Below are positions 7,088-12,682 of a stretch of 12,682 bases of DNA, in pieces (within the stretch, counting starts at the first letter, position 1; the number at the start of each line of letters is the position of its first letter). A program made the position numbers and the translations under genes. The DNA comes from Bacillota bacterium (lineage in GTDB: Bacteria > Bacillota > Clostridia > Christensenellales > CAG-138), in NCBI GenBank assembly GCA_023453725.1, contig JAEXTB010000294.1:1-12682 (forward strand), given 5' to 3'. The notes under the pieces are model-generated. The model was not told the origin of the DNA and searched no databases. It was given only the letters and a program-made list of their open reading frames with translations.

Positions 7088-7402
7088 TCAATGTCCCGCG
7101 GCTTTCCCCTGCTCGCGGTATTTGCGGCAGGTAGCCTGCCCGCCCCGGATATGCCTCTCTGCCTTGTTCACGTCCAGCACCCGCCGCACCTCGTGCGCAA
7201 GCGTGGGATTAATGCCCACAAGCCGCTCGGATACATCCTTGTGCACGGTAGATTTGCTTACCTTGAATATTTTTGCGGCGTCCCGGACGGTGGCGCCGTT
7301 TTCCACAATGTATGCTGCCACCTGTAAGACCCGTTCCTCTATATACGCATCGGATGTTCTCCCCCATCCCCAGTCCGCGCCGCCGCTCTGTTTTGTACGC
7401 AT
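7088..7402 (-). CDS. spoIIID: Stage III sporulation transcriptional regulator SpoIIID
   Basis: A 104-residue DNA-binding protein that activates and represses mother-cell genes during sporulation. The body matches the family closely: YIEERVLQVAAYIVEN (20-35), the helix-turn-helix TVRDAAKIFKVSKSTVHKDVSERL (38-61), INPTLAHEVRRVLD (64-77) and the basic C-terminal helix with RHIRGG (83-88). The ATG at 7402 has a GGGGG-type ribosome binding site at 7412-7416; a longer in-frame TTG at 7423 would start almost at the predicted transcription start, so I reject it. The N-terminus is about 17 residues longer than the usual start just before [DH]xYIEER and is rich in Gly and Trp (DWGWGRTSD), with no alternative start codon between. 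A sigma-E-like promoter lies upstream, as expected. The gene indicates a spore-former. Confidence 0.96.
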   Translation of the reverse strand: MRTKQSGGADWGWGRTSDAYIEERVLQVAAYIVENGATVRDAAKIFKVSKSTVHKDVSERLVGINPTLAHEVRRVLDVNKAERHIRGGQATCRKYREQGKAAGH

Positions 7403-7432
7403 GCACTCTACCCCCTCGAACAAGCTTAGTTA

Positions 7433-7461
7433 AGCGTATGTGGAGGGAGAGGGGAATATGA
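7433..7461 (-). promoter_or_regulatory. Predicted sigma-E promoter of spoIIID
   Basis: On the minus strand TCATATT (7455-7461) fits the sigma-E -35 consensus KMATATT at every position, and CATACGCT (7433-7440) fits the -10 consensus CATACAHT at seven of eight. The spacer is 14 nt, within the usual 14-15. Transcription would start near 7426, giving a leader of about 24 nt. Bacillus subtilis spoIIID is likewise transcribed by sigma-E. Confidence 0.8.
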
Positions 7462-7561
7462 CGGGCTATCATGCGGGAAATGTGATTTGAGAATGTACGA
7501 CTAACCTTAATTTGCGTGCCAGTGACAGAACTGAAAAAGTAAGCCAAATCAGCGCAATAAA

Positions 7562-7570
7562 TGGTATTAT
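7562..7570 (+). promoter_or_regulatory. Extended -10 promoter of the DUF1330-like gene
   Basis: TGGTATTAT is an extended -10 element (TG-N-TATTAT, hexamer 7565-7570). No good -35 is visible, as is tolerated for extended -10 promoters. Transcription would start near 7577, about 20 nt before the ATG. Confidence 0.5.
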
Positions 7571-7596
7571 ATAGAAAATAATTTAAGAGGCAGTAT

Positions 7597-7884
7597 ATGA
7601 GCGTCTATTTTGTTGCACAGATCAAGATACGTGATGAAGCGGAATACAGCAAATACCTTCAAAATGTGGATGAAGTGTTCAACCGCTTCCGGGGCAAATA
7701 TCTTGCGGTGGATACCACCCCGATCGTGCTGGAGGGCGAATGGAACCATGACCGCATGGTGCTCATCGAGTTTCCCGATCAAGCCGCGTTTGAAGAATGG
7801 TACACCTCGCCGGAATACCAGAGGATACTTCAGCACCGCCTGAACGGCGCCACATGCGATACGGTTTTGGTGAGGGGGCTATAA
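7597..7884 (+). CDS. DUF1330-like small protein (dimeric alpha/beta-barrel type)
   Basis: The 95-residue product reads as one ferredoxin-like alpha+beta unit of the dimeric alpha/beta-barrel kind. It has an opening strand YFVAQIKI, a helix with DEAEYSKYLQNV, the strand LEGEWNHDRMVLIEFP and the characteristic EEWYTSPEYQRIL near 65-78, typical of DUF1330. The biochemical role of that family is not established; relatives include monooxygenase-like and stress proteins, so I give no function. The ATG at 7597 has AAGAGG at 7585-7590, six bases upstream. The stop codon TAA shares its last base with the ATG of the AT-rich gene at 7884, so the two are translated from one message. Its own base composition matches the rest of the window, unlike its downstream partner. 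Confidence 0.85.
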   Translation: MSVYFVAQIKIRDEAEYSKYLQNVDEVFNRFRGKYLAVDTTPIVLEGEWNHDRMVLIEFPDQAAFEEWYTSPEYQRILQHRLNGATCDTVLVRGL

Positions 7885-8564
7885 TGAGAGGCCGAAAACG
7901 AAATAGCAATCGTGAAAAGTTGGACATTTTGTATACAAAAAAGTATGATGAGCAGTACGCATTGTCCAGTTTGGTGTTGTGCTATGATAAGAATTTGGAA
8001 GCTTTTCTTGAAGACAGCTGCCATACGGAAAGTCCTGATTTTCAAAGTGAAAATTTGGATTTAGGCGTAGAAGTGACTAGGGCGTATACACCGCAGCAGA
8101 ATGAGTATTTACCCATCGTAAATAACTACTTTGGAAAGAACTGCGATCCGAAAATCGCTATAAATAATATAAAAACGAGATTTGTAAATAAATCTCACAG
8201 TTTTCGAATTATTAATAAAACTCTTGTTTATTTTTCTGGCTGTTATGATACCCAAATATATATTAATGAATTACAAAAACGAATAAACGAAAAATCAAAG
8301 TTATTAAATCGTGTATACAAAGTGTTTCGCAATAATTGGCTTTATTTATTTGCGGGATCATCTGTCATTCATGAAACGGATATTGCGAATTTGAGCAGTA
8401 AAGAAATGAAATCCTATCAAATACAATTCAATAGAATCTTTATTAATTGCTTTGATAGGATTTATATTGTAGAAAATAACGAATTAATTCAAGCGATATC
8501 CCTAAACGAAGAAGAATTAACCCAAATTAAAAAGATGGCGCTTGAAAGGATAAAAAACGAATAG
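7884..8564 (+). CDS. AT-rich hypothetical protein with a PDF...GVEVT signature (possible nuclease-like fold)
   Basis: I do not recognise this 226-residue protein as a named family. Residues 49-67 read ESPDF, seven residues, then GVEVTRA. This D52...E63-x-T65 pattern, preceded by an acidic helix (LEAFLED, 38-44), resembles the core of PD-(D/E)XK-like proteins, with threonine where an active enzyme normally has lysine. It may therefore be an inactive or divergent nuclease fold. The remainder is rich in Asn, Ile, Lys and Tyr, with an amphipathic region near 130-150 and a C-terminal part, FDRIYIVENNELIQAISL. No signal peptide or membrane span is visible. Composition drops sharply to AT-rich, with AT-ending codons, exactly from its start to its stop, implying recent acquisition. 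The ATG overlaps the preceding stop by one base and uses the AGGGGG-type site at 7873-7878; its stop abuts the convergent gene with no gap. Confidence 0.75.
   Translation: MRGRKRNSNREKLDILYTKKYDEQYALSSLVLCYDKNLEAFLEDSCHTESPDFQSENLDLGVEVTRAYTPQQNEYLPIVNNYFGKNCDPKIAINNIKTRFVNKSHSFRIINKTLVYFSGCYDTQIYINELQKRINEKSKLLNRVYKVFRNNWLYLFAGSSVIHETDIANLSSKEMKSYQIQFNRIFINCFDRIYIVENNELIQAISLNEEELTQIKKMALERIKNE
8409..8463 (+). repeat. 13-bp perfect inverted repeat within the AT-rich gene
   Basis: aaatcctatcaaa at 8409-8421 is the exact complement of tttgataggattt at 8451-8463, with 29 nt between. It lies within the coding sequence, about 100 nt before the stop. It could form an mRNA stem or be a remnant of a transposition or recombination site. 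Confidence 0.6.
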
Positions 8565-9158
8565 CTACGCCGTTTCCCACGCCGCTTCAATCCCAACCGC
8601 AGAGCGGGCGAGCATGGCGATCAATTCCACGCACGCGTAGAACCCGAATACGATATCGTGCAGGAAGGCCTGCTCGGCTTCCAGGTATGCCTGCTGCAGG
8701 CGCTCAAAGCGGGCGAAGATTTCCTCCACGGTGAACCCGTCATCGACACTTGCCATCACGGTCAGCTCTTTTAATGAATCGTAATTGTCCCTGAAATACT
8801 GCGCCAGCTCACTTTCATACATCGTGTGCTTGGCTGGGCCAAGCCGGAAGCGCGGGCTGTGCGCATGGCAGAAAAAGTCCGTATAAAAATGGCACAGCAT
8901 ACCAAGGCGCATCGCATATTTCGCGCGGCGCTTTTCCGTTTCATACGCAAGCGGCAGACGCAGCAATAGCTTCTGCGTCAGCTTTTTGACATGATCGTTG
9001 CTGTATTTTAAAAAGTGGGGACGGCTCAGGAATGATGGTAAATAATCCGGCAGCACATTGCCTAATAGGAACCGGCGCTCATTGAGCGCTACGCCGAAAT
9101 TCTTTTCGGCATATTCTATCAATAACCTGCCCATGAGCAGGTGGGACGTTTTTTTCAA
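8565..9158 (-). CDS. Zinc-dependent phospholipase C-like protein
   Basis: The 197-residue product has the scattered His/Asp pattern of the zinc-dependent phospholipase C superfamily (PF00882 type): H6 (SHLLMG), D38 (GNVLPDYLPS), H56 (NDH), H90 and D94 (CHFYTDFF), H98 and H100 (CHAHS), then H111 and E115 (KHTMYESE). These would bind the tri-metal centre. There is no signal peptide, so unlike secreted phospholipases this is probably intracellular; substrate unknown. An upstream GTG at 9167 overlaps the GAGGTGG at 9164-9170; I prefer the TTG at 9158, which has that sequence as a ribosome binding site five bases upstream. The stop codon touches the stop of the AT-rich convergent gene (TAGCTA), leaving no room for a terminator. 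The 90-nt stretch upstream is AT-rich with no clear promoter, and the histidine phosphatase gene ends there. Confidence 0.82.
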   Translation of the reverse strand: MKKTSHLLMGRLLIEYAEKNFGVALNERRFLLGNVLPDYLPSFLSRPHFLKYSNDHVKKLTQKLLLRLPLAYETEKRRAKYAMRLGMLCHFYTDFFCHAHSPRFRLGPAKHTMYESELAQYFRDNYDSLKELTVMASVDDGFTVEEIFARFERLQQAYLEAEQAFLHDIVFGFYACVELIAMLARSAVGIEAAWETA

Positions 9159-9248
9159 TGCTTCCACCTCGAATTCATCATACCATACATAACACGAAAT
9201 TTGTCGAAATGTCCAGATTAAAATTCTGTAAATTCCTGTACAAACAGG

Positions 9249-9848
9249 CTATACTGTATGGTTTGCCCGAAGCACTTTCCAGGCGTCCGTCTCTTTGTTG
9301 TACAAAAGCTCCGTAATTCCGCAGAAATCAATGTGAAACAGCCTCCGTCGGTATACTGGCAGCCCCAGAATGTGGCAGAGCAAAAGGCGGATATATCCTT
9401 CGTGGCTGATGAGAAGACAATCCTCATCCTGCTTCATCAGGTCTTGTAACAGACCGGCCTGGCGCGCCCGTACTTCTTCGCCCGTTTCCCCTTCCGGAAA
9501 GCGCACATCCGTTTGCTCGCCCATAAAATCACGCCAGAATTCCGGGTAACGTGAGATGATTTCCGCATCCGTCACCTGTTCGATTATCCCGTTATCAATT
9601 TCGTTGAGCCGGGCATCTACCATTGGCGTTAACCCCAGCCGCTTTGCAATGGGCGCTGCCGTTTGCCCCGTGCGCAGATATTCGCTGATGAGGATATTCT
9701 TGACCGGGTGCACGGCAAAGTACTCCGCAAGCCGCAGCGCGTTTTCTTGGCCCTCCCCGGTGATGGGGAAGTCCTGGTGCCGCAATTGATCGTTATAGTA
9801 GGCAAACTCTTCGGCTCTGTTGCCGTGCCGCACGAGATACAGGCGCAT
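9249..9848 (-). CDS. Histidine phosphatase family protein (phosphoglycerate mutase-like)
   Basis: The 199-residue product carries the branch-2-independent catalytic set of the histidine phosphatase superfamily: R7-H8-G9 (LVRHGN; H8 is the phosphorylated residue), R59 (SEYLRTGQTA), E83 (LNEIDNG) and H139 (LLISHEGYIR). ITGEGQENALRLAEY (29-43) is the usual LT..G..QA.. region. Members remove phosphate from sugars, nucleotides or other small molecules; the substrate cannot be told from sequence, so I give no gene symbol. The ATG at 9848 has GGGGGG at 9857-9862 as a plausible ribosome binding site; an upstream in-frame start would lie inside the typA terminator hairpin. It follows typA by 65 nt but is separated from it by that terminator. 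The phospholipase-like gene lies downstream in the same direction. Confidence 0.9.
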   Translation of the reverse strand: MRLYLVRHGNRAEEFAYYNDQLRHQDFPITGEGQENALRLAEYFAVHPVKNILISEYLRTGQTAAPIAKRLGLTPMVDARLNEIDNGIIEQVTDAEIISRYPEFWRDFMGEQTDVRFPEGETGEEVRARQAGLLQDLMKQDEDCLLISHEGYIRLLLCHILGLPVYRRRLFHIDFCGITELLYNKETDAWKVLRANHTV

Positions 9849-9882
9849 AGTAAAGTCCCCCCAAAACGAATATATACGACAA

Positions 9883-9905
9883 AGGGGCTTGCAGTGCAAG
9901 CCCCT
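9883..9905 (-). terminator. Intrinsic terminator of typA
   Basis: Perfect 10-bp arms aggggcttgc/gcaagcccct with a 3-nt loop. On the minus strand, 8 nt beyond the typA stop codon, the stem is followed by TTGTCGTATATATT, a modest T-rich tail. Confidence 0.78.
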
Positions 9906-9913
9906 ATATAGGT

Positions 9914-11743
9914 TTAGCTCTTTGCCGATTTCAGCCGCAGTTCCTTGTTGAGTACCCGCTTGCGCATGCGGATGTTTTCCGGCGTAATTTCCACCAGCTC
10001 ATCGTCCGCAATGAACTCCAGACACTGTTCCAGGGAGAGTATGGTCGGCGGCGTCAGGCGCAGCGCGTCATCGGAGCCGGAGGCGCGCATGTTGGTGACA
10101 TGTTTCTTTTTGCACACGTTCACCACAATATCGCCTGCCTTGGCGCATTCGCCAACCACCTGGCCTTCGTACACCGGAATACCGGAACCCACAAACAGCC
10201 TGCCGCGCTCCTGCGTGTTGAACAAGCCGTAGGCAGAAGTATCGCCCGTTTCATGGGCGACCAAGCTGCCGTGCGTGCGCTCGGGCAGTTCGCCCTTATA
10301 GGGCGCATAGCCATCGAATATGTGGCTCATAATGCCGTTGCCGCGCGTATCGGTCAACAATTCGCTGCGGTAGCCCATCAACCCACGCGCGGGGATGGAG
10401 AAGCGCAAGCGCGTTCCTTCGTCGCTTGCGATCATATCCACAAGCTCCGCTTTTCTGGAGCCCAGCTTTTCCATAACCGCGCCTACAAACTCCTGTGGCA
10501 CGTCCACGGTCAATGCTTCCATAGGCTCCAGCTTTTCGCCGTTCTCGCCTTCCCGGTAAATGACCTTGGGGCGGGTGACCGCAAACTCATACCCCTGTCT
10601 GCGCATGGTCTCAATCAATATGGAAAGGTGCAGCTCACCGCGGCCGCAGACTTCAAACGCGTCGGTGGAGCCCGTCTCATTCACGCGCATGGAGACGTTG
10701 GTCATCACCTCGCGGAACAGGCGCTCTCTTAAGTTGCGGCTCGTCACATACTTGCCCTCACGCCCGGCAAAGGGGCTGTCGTTGACGACAAACAGCATGG
10801 AAACCGTGGGCTCGTCAATGTGGACAAACGGCAGCGGTTCAATCGCCTCCGGCGCGCAGACCGTCTGGCCCACATTCAGGCCTTCCACACCCGCAACGGC
10901 TACGATATCGCCTGCCGGGGCATCCTCAACCTCTACGCGCTTCAAGCCTTCAAAATGATAAAGGCGGGTCAGCTTCGCTTCCTTTTGCGGAATGCCGCCG
11001 CCGCACAGCACCACCTGCATGTTGCGCCGCGCGGTACCGCGTACGATACGCCCTACGCCGATGCGGCCGACATATTCATCATAGTCGATGGTGGAGAATA
11101 AAATCTGCAGCGGGCCGTCCGAGTCGCCCTCGGGCCCCGGGATGGAGGAAAGTATGGTATCAAAAAGCGGCTGTAGGCTGTCTTCGAGCGCCTCAGGCTC
11201 CATACCGGCCTGTCCGTCGCGGGCGGAAGCGTACACCACCGGGAAATCCAATTGTTCTGCGGATGCACCAAGATCCATGAACAGCTCAAGCACCTCGTCC
11301 ACGACTTCGAGCGGTCTTGCGCCGGGCCTATCTACCTTGTTGACGACGACGACAGGAATTTTATTGAGTTCCAGCGCCTTTCTAAGAACAAACCGCGTCT
11401 GCGGCATGCAGCCTTCAAACGCGTCCACCAGCAGAAGTACGCCGTCTACCAGCTGCAATATGCGTTCCACCTCGCCGCCGAAATCTGCGTGGCCCGGCGT
11501 ATCCACAATATTGATGCGTACGCCGCGATAGGAGACCGCCGTATTTTTGCTTAATATCGTAATACCGCGCTCACGTTCCAGGTCGTTGCTGTCCATTACG
11601 CGTTCCTGCACCTGTTCATTGGCGCGGAACACGCCGCTTTGCTTCAAAAGTTGGTCCACCAAAGTCGTCTTTCCGTGGTCTACGTGTGCGATAATGGCGA
11701 CGTTGCGTATTGCTTCGTTGGTCTGCATGCTTATTTTTTTCAC
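9914..11743 (-). CDS. typA: TypA/BipA ribosome-associated GTPase
   Basis: A 609-residue translational GTPase of the EF-G/LepA class that binds the ribosome and supports large-subunit assembly and growth under stress. The G domain is complete: G1 AHVDHGKTT (19-27), G2 RERGITI (57-63), G3 DTPGHADF (81-88, with catalytic H85), G4 NKVD (135-138) and G5 YASARDG. TypA-specific C-terminal features follow, such as RGLMGYRSELLTDTRGNG and SHIFDGYAPYKGE. The length agrees with the family (about 605-615). The start is uncertain: GTG at 11743, with AGGG five bases upstream, or ATG at 11728, which gives the common MQTNEAIRN opening but has a long 12-nt spacing from AGGGTG. A strong sigma-A promoter lies upstream and a terminator downstream, so it is monocistronic. 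No missing residues. Confidence 0.98.
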   Translation of the reverse strand: MKKISMQTNEAIRNVAIIAHVDHGKTTLVDQLLKQSGVFRANEQVQERVMDSNDLERERGITILSKNTAVSYRGVRINIVDTPGHADFGGEVERILQLVDGVLLLVDAFEGCMPQTRFVLRKALELNKIPVVVVNKVDRPGARPLEVVDEVLELFMDLGASAEQLDFPVVYASARDGQAGMEPEALEDSLQPLFDTILSSIPGPEGDSDGPLQILFSTIDYDEYVGRIGVGRIVRGTARRNMQVVLCGGGIPQKEAKLTRLYHFEGLKRVEVEDAPAGDIVAVAGVEGLNVGQTVCAPEAIEPLPFVHIDEPTVSMLFVVNDSPFAGREGKYVTSRNLRERLFREVMTNVSMRVNETGSTDAFEVCGRGELHLSILIETMRRQGYEFAVTRPKVIYREGENGEKLEPMEALTVDVPQEFVGAVMEKLGSRKAELVDMIASDEGTRLRFSIPARGLMGYRSELLTDTRGNGIMSHIFDGYAPYKGELPERTHGSLVAHETGDTSAYGLFNTQERGRLFVGSGIPVYEGQVVGECAKAGDIVVNVCKKKHVTNMRASGSDDALRLTPPTILSLEQCLEFIADDELVEITPENIRMRKRVLNKELRLKSAKS

Positions 11744-11781
11744 CCTGACCCTAAATTTGCGCCATATCGGCGCGACAAATC

Positions 11782-11810
11782 ATTATAAAACAAGAAGGAT
11801 AAAAGTGCAA
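11782..11810 (-). promoter_or_regulatory. Sigma-A promoter of typA
   Basis: On the minus strand TTGCAC (11805-11810), a 17-nt spacer and a perfect TATAAT (11782-11787). Transcription would start near 11775, giving a leader of about 32 nt to the GTG or 47 nt to the ATG. The leader holds a small GCGCC/GGCGC hairpin at 11759-11773. Confidence 0.85.
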
Positions 11811-11830
11811 CTTGAAATCCATAAAAAGGT

Positions 11831-11860
11831 TGTAAAATCATGCATATGGATGATCTTACA
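11831..11860. promoter_or_regulatory. 30-bp imperfect palindrome upstream of typA
   Basis: TGTAA...TTACA ends enclose ATCAT/ATGAT half-sites around a central CATATG; 13 of 15 symmetric positions pair. It lies just upstream of the typA -35 box, at roughly -56 to -85, and beyond the terminator of the preceding gene. The position suits a regulator site, but the protein is unknown. Confidence 0.4.
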
Positions 11861-11866
11861 TAAAAA

Positions 11867-11893
11867 AGCGCCAAAGCATGCTGCTTTGGCGCT
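11867..11893 (-). terminator. Intrinsic terminator of the single-span membrane protein gene
   Basis: Perfect 12-bp arms agcgccaaagca/tgctttggcgct with a 3-nt loop. On the minus strand the stem runs straight into TTTTTTA, a classic terminator, 21 nt after the stop codon at 11915. Confidence 0.92.
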
Positions 11894-11914
11894 GAGGCAG
11901 AATCATTTGCAAGG

Positions 11915-12568
11915 CTATGCCTGATAGCTTTCTATGATGTGGCTGACAAACTCCGAAAATTCAGCCGCTTTTATTCCTTCCCGTCCTTCCACATAGTAGT
12001 CAAAGCCGTCAATGGTAAACTGGGCAATGTAGACCGTACTCAGCTGCTTTTGAAATCCGGTATTTTTGTTCTCGAATATATAGGCGGTCCGCACATAAGC
12101 ATCAACGGATATGCCATGGACGACCGAGCGCTGATGCCTCGTATTGCCGTAGCTATAATCAATAAGCACGTTGCTTTGATCGGACCATGCCTTATTTGCA
12201 ACGGAAAGGACGATCGCTTTCCCGAAATACGGCTCGTTTGCCGGATCCAATATCCCAATATCGACTGCGCCCAGTTCACCAGCTTTGATATAGTTTGCGC
12301 TCGAAAACACCCAATCTTCCTTTAGGCTGTCCGGAATGCAGGCGGAGATATCGATACCAAGAAGATCGTTTAAATCTTTTGCGGCAAGTTCCTCCGAATA
12401 TGCATCGGGATTCCACTTGGGAGCGCCGTCATAGACGGCGTCAATCTTGTTGAAAATTAGCTGCTGCCCACCCGCGCTGTGAGAAAAGAGGAGAACGACA
12501 AGCACAGACAGCACGATCAATACAATAGGCGCAATCGCGGCAATTGGAATCAGGCGCTTGTGCCACAT
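11915..12568 (-). CDS. Single-span membrane-anchored protein of unknown function
   Basis: The 217-residue product starts MWHKR, then a hydrophobic stretch at about 6-28 (LIPIAAIAPIVLIVLSVLVV and on) with no cleavage site or lipobox, so it is probably an N-terminal anchor with an extracytoplasmic domain. The outer domain has a mixed alpha/beta character and ends FTIDGFDYYVEGREGIKAAE, then EFVSHIIES. That close faintly resembles DUF4367-like extracytoplasmic domains, in which a short strand pair precedes a final helix, but the match is too weak to assign. The ATG at 12568 is preceded by AAGGAGG (12577-12583) eight bases upstream, a strong site. It follows the partial gene at 12607 by 38 nt and is probably in its operon, which the terminator at 11867-11893 closes. 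Confidence 0.8.
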   Translation of the reverse strand: MWHKRLIPIAAIAPIVLIVLSVLVVLLFSHSAGGQQLIFNKIDAVYDGAPKWNPDAYSEELAAKDLNDLLGIDISACIPDSLKEDWVFSSANYIKAGELGAVDIGILDPANEPYFGKAIVLSVANKAWSDQSNVLIDYSYGNTRHQRSVVHGISVDAYVRTAYIFENKNTGFQKQLSTVYIAQFTIDGFDYYVEGREGIKAAEFSEFVSHIIESYQA

Positions 12569-12606
12569 CGACGTTTCCTCCTTGCTTTTTTCGGGAGGCG
12601 GGCGCG

Positions 12607-12682
12607 TTATACCACGATATCAAACTCGCCGACGTCCGCGTGCTCAAAGTACCGGGTTAGATCATACGGGGCATATATGCCG
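12607..12682 (-). CDS. C-terminal end of an unidentified gene (partial, runs off window)
   Basis: The minus-strand frame ending at TAA (12607-12609) is open to the window edge and gives 24 residues, GIYAPYDLTRYFEHADVGEF then DIVV. That is too short to identify. It lies 38 nt upstream of the membrane-anchored protein gene, on the same strand, with no terminator between, which supports a shared operon. Confidence 0.5.
   Translation of the reverse strand, partial: GIYAPYDLTRYFEHADVGEFDIVV

Noticed and set aside
7797..7883. Longer form of the AT-rich gene starting inside the DUF1330-like gene
   Set aside because: The extra part has the composition of the host gene in another frame; the ATG at 7884 overlaps the stop in the usual coupled manner.
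9177..9201. TCGACA-N19-TATGAT on the minus strand as promoter of the phospholipase-like gene
   Set aside because: The spacing is too long and the start would fall at the ribosome binding site (9164-9170).

Overview
The window looks like chromosome from an anaerobic, spore-forming member of the Clostridia. It encodes the mother-cell sporulation regulator SpoIIID, apparently behind a sigma-E-type promoter. It also has a strict-anaerobe-type pair, hybrid-cluster protein (Hcp) plus a ferredoxin-like partner, and a Firmicutes-style RecD2 helicase, ComF protein and TypA/BipA GTPase. Base composition is GC-rich throughout except for one strikingly AT-rich gene at 7884-8564. I see no rRNA, tRNA, CRISPR array, transposase or phage gene.

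Layout. 1-509 (+): the 3' part of an SH3-like repeat protein with a Pro/Thr-rich tail, followed by a bidirectional terminator. 594-2997 (-): the 4Fe-4S ferredoxin-like gene, then hcp, with a twin-hairpin element between them. Upstream of the pair is a 16-bp dyad at a position typical of CRP/FNR-family activators. 3170-3775 (-): a polytopic membrane protein of unknown function. 3976-6952 (+): recD2, then comF, then a second copy of the twin-hairpin element and a terminator shared with the convergent spoIIID. 7088-7402 (-): spoIIID. 7597-8564 (+): a DUF1330-like gene, overlapped by one base by the AT-rich gene, whose product carries a PDF...GVEVT signature suggestive of a degenerate nuclease fold. 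8565-9848 (-): a zinc-dependent phospholipase C-like protein and a histidine phosphatase. 9914-11743 (-): typA, with a clear sigma-A promoter, a terminator and an upstream 30-bp dyad. 11915-12682 (-): an uncharacterised single-span membrane protein and the C-terminal end of another gene that runs off the window.

How the genes relate. Most transcription units are short and separated by strong intrinsic terminators, as in an ordinary core-genome segment. The ferredoxin/hcp pair probably forms one nitrosative or oxidative stress module. The best candidates for something undescribed are (i) the twin-hairpin element, whose two copies keep identical loop cores (CGCTG and CGTAACG) while their stems differ with pairing maintained, both sitting 8-9 bases after a stop codon in the same orientation as the gene; and (ii) the AT-rich putative nuclease-fold gene inserted exactly between two neighbouring coding sequences. 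I do not see a complete novel multi-gene system.
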